Below, piece by piece: positions 18,392 through 27,374 of a DNA stretch of 64,000 nucleotides (its first letter is position 1; each line of letters opens with the position of its first letter). Under the pieces are notes generated by a model. It made no database searches, was not told where the DNA came from, and was given only the letters and a program-made list of their open reading frames with translations. Made by a program: the position numbers and the translations under genes. The stretch is taken from contig JBILCM010000001.1 of assembly GCA_044353165.1 (NCBI GenBank), positions 51,644 through 115,643 of the forward strand, given 5' to 3'. The DNA is from JBILCM01 sp044353165. GTDB lineage: Bacteria > Bacillota > Bacilli > Paenibacillales > YIM-B00363.

Positions 18392-20023
18392 TCACTTGCC
18401 ATTGGTGCGGAATTGACTCGGAGTTATCCCCGTCATTCTGCGAAACATCCGAGAAAAATATTTGACATCCTGAAAGCCGACTCGCTCTGCGATTACCTCC
18501 ACTTTAAGTGAAGTTAAAGTCAGCAACTCTTTCGCTTTGGCCGTTCTCAATCTCATCAGATAATCGGTAAAGCTAAGCCCGATCTCCTTCTTAAAAATGT
18601 GGCTTAGGTAGTTCGGACTAACACAGATTTTTCCGCTGACAACTGAGACACTTACGATTTCATGGTAATGTGCATGCATGTGCTCAATTGCTTTGTGGAC
18701 GTGGTCGCTCACCTCATTCACTTGGCCTGCTATGTTTTGCCTGTTGCTACGAAGGCGAACATAGTCCCTTAATCCGGCCATGGCTTCAACGAAGGTCTCG
18801 TATTTCGGCTTCAACACACCTCCTGAATCCTCGCTACTTTTCGGCACCGTAACATCTTCAGCAAGCTTAGCGATCAACGTGCACATATCTTTGGGTCGCA
18901 GATACAGTAACAAGGGAACAACTTCTGATTCAAACCACTCATCCAATTGTGGTCCATTCGCATCAAAGTTCATCGTCTCAAGCTTTTCCCGAATCGTTCG
19001 TTCCCGCAGGTGGCTTAGTGAGAGCATGCTCCTGCCACCCCATTGCTTCCATTCGAAAACATTCGTATCACTTTGGTAAAACTTCCATTCAAGCGACTGC
19101 TTCGCCTCGGTCAGTGCATCCTTGAAGCGGTCACCAAATACCGACCACAATTGCGCAACATGAACAGCGCTCAGTCCAATGGACACTGTGTAAGGAAAGT
19201 AGCTACGCACGTGCCCCTCCACCAATGTAACATATCTTTTAATGTCGGCTTCAAAGTTTCGTGTAGAATTGCTTCCATAGAGCCATAACCCGATCTGCGT
19301 TTCCTTCCAAGAGAATGACTTCACCTTTCTTGGACCGATTTCAACCTCCTCCAATAGCTTCATACAGCCATAGCGAAAGAGTTCAATATCAGATGGGGTG
19401 TAATTCCTGATCAGATTTGTTGAGTATTCTATCTCCAGTATCCCGACAGAAAAACAAGTCCAAGATTGGTCATCCTCGACATGAAAGGCATCCATGAATG
19501 TTCTAAGCTCGTTAGGTCTACGGTACACCCCAGTAATTAGATTGTTGACCGCATTCTCGCGCAAAGCAAAGTAATTTTTTACAAACTGCTGTCTCAACTT
19601 TATTTGTTCCTGTATATTTCTGCGGTCTGCTTCAATTTCTACCCGTGCTCGTTGCAGTGCATTCAGAATTTGAGGGTAACGCGCCTTCACCTTGAGAATG
19701 TAATCGAGAGCTCCCAAAGACATCGCCTTGCGGGCATAATCAAATTCACGATGGCATGAAAGAATGATGACCTTGATACTGATCATCTCCAATTTAAGCG
19801 CTTGAAGCAGCCGTAAACCATCCATACCCGGCATGACGATATCGGTGATGACAATATCTGGTTTTAAATCTCGGCAAAGCTTAAGTGCCTCTTCTCCATT
19901 ATCCGCTTCTCCGACTAGAACAAATCCATCTGAGCGCATAGGAAATGCTTTCTTGAACCTCTCTCTGACCAAATCTTCATCATCCGCTATTAGCACCCTC
20001 ATGAGACGCTCCATACTGATCAC
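18392..20023 (-). CDS. Response regulator with AraC-type DNA-binding domain (YesN type)
   Basis: 543 residues. A receiver domain has acidic pocket DDE and phosphoacceptor D61 (VITDIVMPGMDG), a long middle region follows, and two helix-turn-helix motifs of the AraC type are at the C-terminus (VSPNYLSHIFKKEIG and RVGFQDVKYFSRMFRR). The GTG start at 20023 overlaps the kinase stop; ATGs four and eight codons inside are alternatives. It likely activates the upstream ABC transporter genes and the sulfatase. Confidence 0.93.
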   Translation of the reverse strand: MISMERLMRVLIADDEDLVRERFKKAFPMRSDGFVLVGEADNGEEALKLCRDLKPDIVITDIVMPGMDGLRLLQALKLEMISIKVIILSCHREFDYARKAMSLGALDYILKVKARYPQILNALQRARVEIEADRRNIQEQIKLRQQFVKNYFALRENAVNNLITGVYRRPNELRTFMDAFHVEDDQSWTCFSVGILEIEYSTNLIRNYTPSDIELFRYGCMKLLEEVEIGPRKVKSFSWKETQIGLWLYGSNSTRNFEADIKRYVTLVEGHVRSYFPYTVSIGLSAVHVAQLWSVFGDRFKDALTEAKQSLEWKFYQSDTNVFEWKQWGGRSMLSLSHLRERTIREKLETMNFDANGPQLDEWFESEVVPLLLYLRPKDMCTLIAKLAEDVTVPKSSEDSGGVLKPKYETFVEAMAGLRDYVRLRSNRQNIAGQVNEVSDHVHKAIEHMHAHYHEIVSVSVVSGKICVSPNYLSHIFKKEIGLSFTDYLMRLRTAKAKELLTLTSLKVEVIAERVGFQDVKYFSRMFRRMTGITPSQFRTNGK

Positions 20024-21735
20024 CCCACCATTGGAAATCGGATTAGAACGGTCGTTCCTGCCTCTGAAGTTTTTTCAATATGCAATCCGTACTCTGCACC
20101 ATAATGGAGATTCATACGGTTGTGAACATTGGATAGGCCAATGGAGCGGTTTGTGTTCGATTCGGGAAGATCCATTTTCCCTGAGAGCAGTGTTTTATTC
20201 AGATTAGGAGGAATACCAGGACCATTATCCGACACATACATCTCTACCGTGTTCCTTACGATCCTGCAACCAATTCGAATACGACCATCTCCCTTTTTCC
20301 CTCTCATTCCATGAAAAATTGCATTCTCCACAATCGGTTGAAGGCACATCTTCAAAATTTTGCAATGGTGTGTAGAAGGATCAAAGTCATATTCTACGTC
20401 AAACTTATTGGCGTAGCGAACCTTCTGGATATGGATATAGTTCTTCAAAACGAACAATTCTGTTTCAATGGTGACAAACTCATCGCTTTTATCGGAAGAA
20501 TATTGAAGCAGCTGGATGAGTGAATCCAGCACACCGGGCACCTCGTGAATCCGATCCAAGTCAATTAACGCATTAATGGAGTTCAAAGTATTATAAAGAA
20601 AGTGGGGATTGATTTGTACCTGCAAGGCTCGTATATGATATTGCCTCTTCTGCATCTCTATTCGATTATTCTCATTGATCAAATAGTCAATTCTTTCTAA
20701 CATGCGGTTGTACGTATTCGCCATAATCTCAAATTCATCGCGTCGATTTAATTCAAGTCTTTGTCTCATGTTGTCAGGCCGAACCTTGTTCATCTGCCCA
20801 ACCATTAGCTTGATGGGCTTGTTAATATATCCGGAAAGAATCAACGACACAATAAAAATTAAACACGTGAAAAAAAGTGTGAAGCCTAACGTATATCGTT
20901 TCAAGTATTGCGTTTGTTCAAATAACTTGTCCTTCGGCGCGAAAAAAACAACATGCCAATTAAAGAAGCCAACAGGCTCTGAGTACATAATATAGCGGTT
21001 GTCAGGCGTATTGATAAACCTGGCCCGGTAGTCCATATTTTGTGTCAGTTTCTGAATTTCAGGGTAAACGATACTATACTCGTGATGGTTGAGCTTGATG
21101 TTACTGATGACTGGCTTTCCGTTATCAGCGAGCACAATCATCGAAACATCGGGCAAATTATTGATCCTTTCGAGTGATTCGTTAAATACTGGAATATTGA
21201 TGTCAGCCGATAGCACACCGTTCGGATCGATCCCAGACCTCATTTTGGAAGACAATGTCAATACGGACCCCTTGCGTTCCTTAATGATTGGACCATCTAC
21301 GAACATGAAGTAAGAAAAATGCTTCGCTTTGTGATATATGTCCTTAACATACATATGCTCAGCAGTCAGCTGCTGCCGATTTATCCCGCTCATTCCGTAG
21401 ACGTCCTTTTCCGTAACAAAGTACATATCCGTCGTCAATGGCGAGAATAAATATTCACTTTCTTCAAGAATTGCGGCTATATCGGCCTCCGTGCGCAAAG
21501 AACTCAATGGTCCAGAAAGATTGGACAGCATCGTTTGAAGTTGCATCATGTATTGGTTAACATGTTCCCTAATATTTCTGGATAGCCTAACAATGGTTTC
21601 ATGCTCCTTCTGAACGAGCACGTCAAACATATACTGGTAGGCGGTTGCTCCCAACCCAAGCAAGGCCGCCAGCATAATGACAGTATGAATAGTAATAATT
21701 TTGAAGCGAAGTTGATGAAAAAAAGGGATTCTCAT
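20020..21735 (-). CDS. YesM-type sensor histidine kinase
   Basis: 571-residue membrane kinase. Transmembrane spans lie near 13-35 and 283-303 around an extracellular Cache-like sensor, and a HAMP domain follows. The His-kinase box is QVQINPHFLYNTLN with H378. The ATPase motifs are VENAIFHGM, SDNGPGIPP and SIGLSNVHNR. It overlaps the AraC-type response regulator by 4 bp and lies 123 nt after the permease gene, so it is probably co-transcribed with the transporter. Confidence 0.94.
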   Translation of the reverse strand: MRIPFFHQLRFKIITIHTVIMLAALLGLGATAYQYMFDVLVQKEHETIVRLSRNIREHVNQYMMQLQTMLSNLSGPLSSLRTEADIAAILEESEYLFSPLTTDMYFVTEKDVYGMSGINRQQLTAEHMYVKDIYHKAKHFSYFMFVDGPIIKERKGSVLTLSSKMRSGIDPNGVLSADINIPVFNESLERINNLPDVSMIVLADNGKPVISNIKLNHHEYSIVYPEIQKLTQNMDYRARFINTPDNRYIMYSEPVGFFNWHVVFFAPKDKLFEQTQYLKRYTLGFTLFFTCLIFIVSLILSGYINKPIKLMVGQMNKVRPDNMRQRLELNRRDEFEIMANTYNRMLERIDYLINENNRIEMQKRQYHIRALQVQINPHFLYNTLNSINALIDLDRIHEVPGVLDSLIQLLQYSSDKSDEFVTIETELFVLKNYIHIQKVRYANKFDVEYDFDPSTHHCKILKMCLQPIVENAIFHGMRGKKGDGRIRIGCRIVRNTVEMYVSDNGPGIPPNLNKTLLSGKMDLPESNTNRSIGLSNVHNRMNLHYGAEYGLHIEKTSEAGTTVLIRFPMVG

Positions 21736-21858
21736 GCTTACTTATTCTCCCGACGAGGCAGGATGGACTTCAAGTATTTATTTTTGATTATATCATGTGC
21801 ATGGTCAGGATAGAATTAATCGCCTTAGACTTAACAATTTAATTGATTCCATTGTATG

Positions 21859-22692
21859 TCATCCTTTAATTGCGCCTTCCAGACCACGAATAAAATATTT
21901 TTGAAAAAAGAGGAAAACAACAATAATTGGGACAACTGTGATCAAAGCCCCCGCTGATAGTCCAGTCCAATCGATCGCATCTTCTCCAAAGAAGGAGTAC
22001 ATACCGACGCCTAGTGTGCGTAGCTCTGGCTTGTTGAGAGTGAGGATTAGGGGCATTAAGAATGCATTCCAAGCTCCAACAAAATTGAATATCCCTACAG
22101 TGGCGATCAGCGGTTTGGCCAACGGCATCATGATTTTGGCGAAAATAAACGAGAATGTCGCACCATCCATGACAGCCGCCTCCTCTAGTTCTTTGGGCAC
22201 TCCAGAGAAAAAACCAAAGAAAAGCAGGATAGGAGCAACATGTGCAGGGAGCGCCAAAGCTGCGATTACGCCCGCAAGCGTGTTGTTAAGGCCCAGATCC
22301 GTGATCAGATTAAACATCGGAATCATGGTTACGCTCTTAGGCAAAAACATCGTTGCTACTAGTAAAGCAATGATCACTTTTTTCCCAGGCATTCTCCCCC
22401 GCCCTAGGCCATACCCAGCGGCGGAGGAAATCATAATAACAAGAAATACGTTGGCGAGAGTCACAATGACCGTATTTAGGAAATATGTATCAAACTGTGC
22501 TGAGTCCCAGGCTCGGATAATATTATCGATGGTTGGTTTATGAGGAATAAGATGTAATCCTCCTGCGAACATCTCTTGCTGTGTCTTAAATCCAGCAGAA
22601 GCCATCCAAAGAAAGGGGTAGCTCCAAATGAGACACATCACTACAAGAAGCACATGGACAATCCATGATTTCGTAGCTCTATACAGGTTCAA
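21859..22692 (-). CDS. Carbohydrate ABC transporter permease, MalG/UgpE type
   Basis: 277-residue CUT1 inner-membrane permease with six predicted spans. The EAA loop is ELEEAAVMDGATFSFIFAKI, and the C-terminus RGLEGAIKG is typical of this subgroup. It overlaps the partner permease by 4 bp. No ATPase gene is nearby, so a shared MsmX-type ATPase is expected. Confidence 0.93.
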   Translation of the reverse strand: MNLYRATKSWIVHVLLVVMCLIWSYPFLWMASAGFKTQQEMFAGGLHLIPHKPTIDNIIRAWDSAQFDTYFLNTVIVTLANVFLVIMISSAAGYGLGRGRMPGKKVIIALLVATMFLPKSVTMIPMFNLITDLGLNNTLAGVIAALALPAHVAPILLFFGFFSGVPKELEEAAVMDGATFSFIFAKIMMPLAKPLIATVGIFNFVGAWNAFLMPLILTLNKPELRTLGVGMYSFFGEDAIDWTGLSAGALITVVPIIVVFLFFQKYFIRGLEGAIKG

Positions 22693-23636
22693 CGCGAAAT
22701 CCCTCCTGTTGCTGAATCCTTTTTGACAGTATAGTTTCGAATCAGGACACCCACGATTGTCATTATAATGACAATTAGTGAGAAAGATACACCTGCTGCT
22801 GACGCAAGGCCATGTCTCGGTATCGAACCACTCGAATTAAAAGCGTTGCGGTAAATATAGGTATCTACAACATCAGTTGTAAAATTGGGTCCGCCGGCCG
22901 TTAACGTTTGAACGAGGTCGAACGGATTGATCGCGTGGGTGAACGTGAGAAGCATAATAATCACACCGTATGGCAACACCAGCGGAATCGTAATATACAA
23001 CAACTCTTGGAACGAGTTGGATCCGTCCATCCTCGATGCTTCATAGAGCTCGTTCGGAATGGTTTGGAGGGCCGCCGTCCAATAGATCAAGCTTATACCA
23101 AAATGCTTCCAGATCGAAACGGAAATGAGTGTGGACAATGCCAAGTCATTGGAACCGAGAAAGTTGATCGGTGATCCGATCAGCTTCGACTGCAACAAAA
23201 TCTCGCTAATCGGCCCTCCAACAGGGTTCAAAATAATTGTGAAGATGATACCGACAACCGCAGTCGTTGTCACGACTGGAAAGAAAAGTAACATCCGAAA
23301 AACGCTTTTCGCCCTCACATAAGCTCTTGTCAAAAGAACACCGAACAAAAGTGTAATAGGGATCTCTATAAAAATATGCGAAAAAGCCAGGATCATAGCA
23401 TTCCTTACCGCATTCCAGAAATAAGGATCAATGAGAAGTTCCTTATAATTACCGAAACCAATGAAATTATCGCGTGGACTGAATCCGTCCCAATCGTAAA
23501 ATGAATACTGTAAAATTCCTACGATTGGCCACAAAGTGAATATAAGAAAACATATAAGCATAGGCGCAGTAAATAAGTAGTGCCATCGATGTTGATACAA
23601 GTTTGTAAACATTCTATTCTTCACCAAAGTCTTCAT
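22689..23636 (-). CDS. Carbohydrate ABC transporter permease, MalF/UgpA type
   Basis: 315-residue CUT1 permease. A cytoplasmic N-terminus is followed by six spans, beginning with LFTAPMLICFLIFTLWPI. The EAA loop reads ELYEASRMDGSNSFQELLYI. Its start overlaps the end of the binding-protein gene by 23 bp, and its end overlaps the MalG-type permease by 4 bp, so the three transporter genes are tightly coupled. Confidence 0.93.
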   Translation of the reverse strand: MKTLVKNRMFTNLYQHRWHYLFTAPMLICFLIFTLWPIVGILQYSFYDWDGFSPRDNFIGFGNYKELLIDPYFWNAVRNAMILAFSHIFIEIPITLLFGVLLTRAYVRAKSVFRMLLFFPVVTTTAVVGIIFTIILNPVGGPISEILLQSKLIGSPINFLGSNDLALSTLISVSIWKHFGISLIYWTAALQTIPNELYEASRMDGSNSFQELLYITIPLVLPYGVIIMLLTFTHAINPFDLVQTLTAGGPNFTTDVVDTYIYRNAFNSSGSIPRHGLASAAGVSFSLIVIIMTIVGVLIRNYTVKKDSATGGISR

Positions 23637-25473
23637 TAGGGTTCCAATTTTTCGGGGCGATGAATATGCTTCTAGTCACTTGACTGCCCCTTTGCTTTAG
23701 ATCTGCCTGGACATCATCAATGATCTTATCGACTTTCTGATCATATTCGGCAGCAATATCTGAATAGTTTTTGTTTCCGGTAATCCCTAGCATGTAAAGA
23801 TCCTGCAGATTCGGCTTTGGAAGCTTGCTTAATACGTTGCTAAGCAGCTCTTCACCGTCCGGATGCATAAAGCCAGGGTATGGAGCGACCTTCAACGATT
23901 TGTTCGCGTTGCTCATAATATCGATCGTATACGGTTTTATGAGCTCCTTGGGATAACTTTCCCATAAGTAAGTTGGACGAGCGGTTATTTCGTAGAATTG
24001 AGCCTGGAAGTCACTTGAGGCATAAAATTCCAATAGTTTCCATGCTGCTTCAGGCACTTTAGATTTTGAACTAATTCCGAAATATGGCTCTGCAGCATTG
24101 TAGAGATACTTATATCCACCTCGACCGTTATCCGGGAGGGGAGGTATCGTGATTCCTAAGTTAAACTTTGGATTGATTTTATAAATTTCTACTGGGAAGT
24201 AAGCTTGCCCAATCATCATGGCGACTCGACCGTTGGCAAACTGTTGAATGGCCATGGTCGCATCCCAAGCTTCCCAACCTGTCGGCATGATTTTGTTGTA
24301 ATGTAGATCTTTAACATAATCCACTGCAGCAATGCTCGCAGGATTATTAGCTGCCGACTTGCCAGATTTCATATCGTAAAGCATACTGCCCTCTGTAATA
24401 TGAGCATCCGAATATTGGTTAGCCGCATAGTCTGACAAGGACATAATGCTGACAGAAGCCACCTTTCCAAAGGCTGTGAAGCCGAATACTTTCCCATTCC
24501 CTTTAGCTGTAATATCTTCCGCCATTTTCTTCAGTTGGCTCCATGTCCTCGGCGGCTCGTTATATCCGTATTGTTTCAAGATATCGATATTATAGTAAAA
24601 CGGCCGGAATGCATTAAATTGAACATCCATGAGCGGAGTACCGTACATTTCTTTACCGACAAATAATCCGCTGTTTTCTTTAAAGAAGGTGCCAGGCATC
24701 TTTTTTCTGAACTCGGGAGTAATAAATTTATTGAGCGGCATTAACCAGCCCTTCGAGTAGGAAAGTGTCATCTTGGTCGGGTATGATCCGCTGATTCGGA
24801 AAATATCAGGTGGCTCGTTCGATGCAAACATGAGCTGTATGACATTCCCATATTGTGTAGCGTCTGAAGGAGCAGACACAAAGTCCACCTTGATATTTGG
24901 ATTTTGTTTCATAAAGATTTTATGTTGTTCTCGGAACATCTTTTCTTCAGCGGCGGAGCCAGGAATCACAACTGAGACTGTCTGGATCTCTTGTTTTGGG
25001 GTTATCCCAGATTTTTGAGCTGTAGCTTTCTCTGCTGCTGCTTTCTCTGCCGCTGCTTTCTCTGCTGCTGCTTTCTCTGCTGCTGCTTTCTGCGAAACGG
25101 CCTTGGCTACGGCTTCAGCTGTCGCTTTCTCGAATGCGATTTTCTCTGTTAACAATTTCTCAGCGGCAGATTTCTCTTCCGCACTTTTTGCCTCTGCGAG
25201 CATTTTCTCAGCTTCCACTTTCTCAGCTAACGCTTTTTCCGCCGCCGCTCTGGCATCTTCCTCAGCTTTCATTGTTTCTGCTAATAATTTCTCAGCTTCT
25301 GCTTTCTCAACTTCCGCTATTCTCGCTTGATCTTCAGCTTCTTTCGCTGCTGCTTGAACAGCCTCCTCTTCAGTGGACATCTGTTCGCTCGCTCTCTCAT
25401 CTGTAGTTGAGGAACAAGCAACTGAATAAAAAACAATTGACAACAACAAGATTAAGCTAATCATTTTCTTCAT
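23614..25473 (-). CDS. Sugar-binding lipoprotein with long alanine-rich stalk
   Basis: 619 residues from ATG 25473, chosen because GGAGGGTTAATT precedes it; an upstream in-frame ATG at 25521 lacks such a site. The signal peptide ends in lipobox SVAC (Cys20). About residues 35-155 form a highly charged, Ala/Glu/Lys-rich segment with repeated AAAEKA units, predicted as one long helix like the TolA stalk. A type-1 extracellular binding-protein domain follows (VVIPGSAAEEKMFREQHKIF onward). Usual family members are about 430-450 residues and lack the stalk. It is first in the transporter, two-component and sulfatase unit. Confidence 0.92.
   Translation of the reverse strand: MKKMISLILLLSIVFYSVACSSTTDERASEQMSTEEEAVQAAAKEAEDQARIAEVEKAEAEKLLAETMKAEEDARAAAEKALAEKVEAEKMLAEAKSAEEKSAAEKLLTEKIAFEKATAEAVAKAVSQKAAAEKAAAEKAAAEKAAAEKATAQKSGITPKQEIQTVSVVIPGSAAEEKMFREQHKIFMKQNPNIKVDFVSAPSDATQYGNVIQLMFASNEPPDIFRISGSYPTKMTLSYSKGWLMPLNKFITPEFRKKMPGTFFKENSGLFVGKEMYGTPLMDVQFNAFRPFYYNIDILKQYGYNEPPRTWSQLKKMAEDITAKGNGKVFGFTAFGKVASVSIMSLSDYAANQYSDAHITEGSMLYDMKSGKSAANNPASIAAVDYVKDLHYNKIMPTGWEAWDATMAIQQFANGRVAMMIGQAYFPVEIYKINPKFNLGITIPPLPDNGRGGYKYLYNAAEPYFGISSKSKVPEAAWKLLEFYASSDFQAQFYEITARPTYLWESYPKELIKPYTIDIMSNANKSLKVAPYPGFMHPDGEELLSNVLSKLPKPNLQDLYMLGITGNKNYSDIAAEYDQKVDKIIDDVQADLKQRGSQVTRSIFIAPKNWNPNEDFGEE
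25033..25092 (-). repeat. Four tandem 15-bp repeats coding AAAEK
   Basis: Four consecutive 15-bp units (plus-strand TGCTGCTGCTTTCTC) with only two base differences, plus a partial unit at 25021-25032. They encode the AAAEK repeats of the binding-protein stalk. Near-identity at the DNA level suggests recent expansion by slippage, so length may vary between strains. Confidence 0.9.
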
Positions 25474-25525
25474 AATTAACCCTCCATTTGCGCTTTTGGA
25501 AATAATGTAAGTATGTTTCATAATG

Positions 25526-25534
25526 ATTATAGCA
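25526..25534 (-). promoter_or_regulatory. Probable extended -10 promoter of the stalked binding-protein operon
   Basis: On the minus strand, TGCTATAAT forms an extended -10 element about 53 nt before ATG 25473. The -35 region (GTTTCA at the right spacing) is weak, which would fit dependence on the YesN-type activator (inference). Confidence 0.4.
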
Positions 25535-25778
25535 ATTGATTTTTATGGTGAAACATCCCTCAAATCTACGATTCAGGGGTAAGATTCTGTGTTGTTTTAT
25601 TTGAAAATAACAATCCCTTTAATAAATGGAACATAACATTCAATCGCTTTCTCAGATTTCTAAACAACTCAGACGTATCGTCTTAATTTCGTTATTTTTA
25701 TGTTAGAAAACCACTTGAATCACTTTAGATCGAACGCAAATATTATCTCAACATAATTTTGAAAACTATGCATATTGT

Positions 25779-25830
25779 ACAAAGAAGCCTGGAGGTGTTC
25801 CTTTAACGGATCATCTCCAGACTTCTTTGT
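25779..25830. terminator. Long imperfect hairpin, possible bidirectional terminator
   Basis: Inverted repeat of about 18 bp per arm (ACAAAGAAG-CCTGGAGGTG pairing with CATCTCCAG-ACTTCTTTGT) between the DUF4256 stop and the stalked binding-protein operon promoter. There is no long T-run on either side, although the arms end in T-rich sequence. It is placed to end transcripts of the copper/DUF4256 operon. Confidence 0.5.
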
Positions 25831-25918
25831 ATACTATTATTAAAGATCATGGCTCCGGAACTTAGGTATAGCCAAATCCCGACTGAACGTAAAAAATTAT
25901 CTACATCGCGCGCATTGA

Positions 25919-26485
25919 CTACACAATGAGTGCGCCGCGGAACGCCCTGACACCATAATACGATTGCGCGCCGTTGTGGTAGACGAATACATGTCCATAA
26001 CGGCGATCCGCAAACAAAGCGCCCCCGAGTTTTCGAATGTCCGGAGGGGTAACAATCCAACTGGATGTTTTCGTATCGAACGCGCCCAGTTGTTGTAATT
26101 TCCGATATTGTTGTTCCGTTAACATTGTGATACCCATAGCAGCTGCTAAATCCATCGCGTTATGTTCTGGTTTATGTTCCTTCCTCGATTCTAACCCCTC
26201 GCGGTCGTAACACACATTCCTGCGGCCAATCGGAGACTCCGCTGCGCAATCGAAGAACGTGTATTCATCCGTTGCTTGGTTGTAATCGACCACATCCGGT
26301 TCACCGCCGGTTCTTTCCATCTCATGCAGTGACCACAATTTATCAGGATTCATCTCCAACTTTCCTCGCACGCTCTCCCATGCCACATGCGGATGACGAT
26401 GTTCATTTTTCTCGAACCTAGCTTTTAACAGATGAAGCAGTTGCTCAAGTTGTTCTGATGTCAATTCAAACGCATCGGAATTCAT
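25919..26485 (-). CDS. DUF4256 family protein
   Basis: 188-residue cytoplasmic protein of the uncharacterised DUF4256 family. Recognisable blocks are the C-terminal TPPDIRKLGGALFADRRYGH and HVFVYHNGAQSYYGVRAFRG. ATG 26485 is preferred over ATG 26491 because GGGGGA then lies 6 nt upstream. It follows the His-rich lipoprotein by about 30 nt, so it is probably the last gene of the copper operon transcript, although a functional link to copper is not known. A 108-bp copy of its 3' region lies at 16237-16344. Confidence 0.85.
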   Translation of the reverse strand: MNSDAFELTSEQLEQLLHLLKARFEKNEHRHPHVAWESVRGKLEMNPDKLWSLHEMERTGGEPDVVDYNQATDEYTFFDCAAESPIGRRNVCYDREGLESRKEHKPEHNAMDLAAAMGITMLTEQQYRKLQQLGAFDTKTSSWIVTPPDIRKLGGALFADRRYGHVFVYHNGAQSYYGVRAFRGALIV

Positions 26486-26516
26486 CTTCATTCCCCCAAT
26501 GAATACATGAAATACG

Positions 26517-27356
26517 TTAATTTTGAATTTCTACGACGTAATCCACCGTGAAAACACGATCTTCGTGCTGAAATTGTCCCCAGATTTTGTAAAGTCCAGG
26601 CTTGGGGAACACTGTATGAAAGACAGCCTCTGGCCCCGTTGCTTTCCCATTCATCGGATGAACATGCACATATTCTTCAGCATCCGCGGAGATGATGACG
26701 ACATGGCCAATCGCCCCGAGATACGGCTGTAGGTTCGTGATCGGTGTTTGGTCTTTGGCGTCACGAATCGTGAATACGAGCGAAACATCTTCCCCCGCCG
26801 TCAAGGTTGCCGCCTTCATGGCCAGCTCCACTTCCTTACCGTCCACCGATTTCAACACGCGACTCTCGATATTTTTCACGTCCGCAACGAGATCTTGATT
26901 CGGCACGGTATCGCCTTGAATGTTGACCACGCCGCTTGCGGTTGTCGCTTCCCCGCCTTCGGGAACAAAGTCTGCGAACAGCTTGTATGCTCCGCCAGCC
27001 GGAAACGTGGTTTCGATGGTAAACTGTCCATCATCCTTGTATTCAGGATGGATATGTGAAAACCAAGATAAGTCTTCGTTGACCGCAATCAGATGCAGCA
27101 ATTTCTCATGGGATATTTCAAATTGTTCAACGGCCGTACCCGATGCATCTTGGATCACGATCCCCAATTGCGCGGCCGTACCCGCTTCGGGCTGACCGCT
27201 CGGGAACGAATACGTAGCTTGATAAGCTGCTGATTTGTTCGCTTTCTCTTCCTGGTTCCCCATATGGTCATCGTGTCCGGCATGATCCCCTCCACAACTG
27301 GAAGCCACCATCGCGAACCCGATCATTCCTATACCAAGTGCAATTTTCTTCATCAT
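26517..27356 (-). CDS. His-rich lipoprotein with FixH/YtkA-like domains, copper-associated
   Basis: 279 residues. A lipoprotein signal ends at ASSC (Cys21), directly followed by a His/Asp-rich metal-binding tail (GGDHAGHDDHMGN). Two immunoglobulin-like beta-sandwich segments follow, each with His pairs (SHIHPEYKDDG; VHVHPMNGK), resembling the FixH/YtkA and copper-chaperone folds. It lies 18 nt after copA in the CsoR operon, so extracytoplasmic copper binding is the likely role (inference). Confidence 0.75.
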   Translation of the reverse strand: MMKKIALGIGMIGFAMVASSCGGDHAGHDDHMGNQEEKANKSAAYQATYSFPSGQPEAGTAAQLGIVIQDASGTAVEQFEISHEKLLHLIAVNEDLSWFSHIHPEYKDDGQFTIETTFPAGGAYKLFADFVPEGGEATTASGVVNIQGDTVPNQDLVADVKNIESRVLKSVDGKEVELAMKAATLTAGEDVSLVFTIRDAKDQTPITNLQPYLGAIGHVVIISADAEEYVHVHPMNGKATGPEAVFHTVFPKPGLYKIWGQFQHEDRVFTVDYVVEIQN

Positions 27357-27374
27357 CTATATCTCTGCCTTCCT

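Noticed and set aside
25033..25092. Tandem repeats as a possible CRISPR or regulatory repeat
   Set aside because: The units are contiguous 15-mers without spacers and code regular AAAEK repeats in the binding-protein frame.
25803..26060. Minus-strand ORF overlapping the DUF4256 3' region and the hairpin
   Set aside because: It is in another frame of a clear gene, has no ribosome binding site and no recognisable domain.
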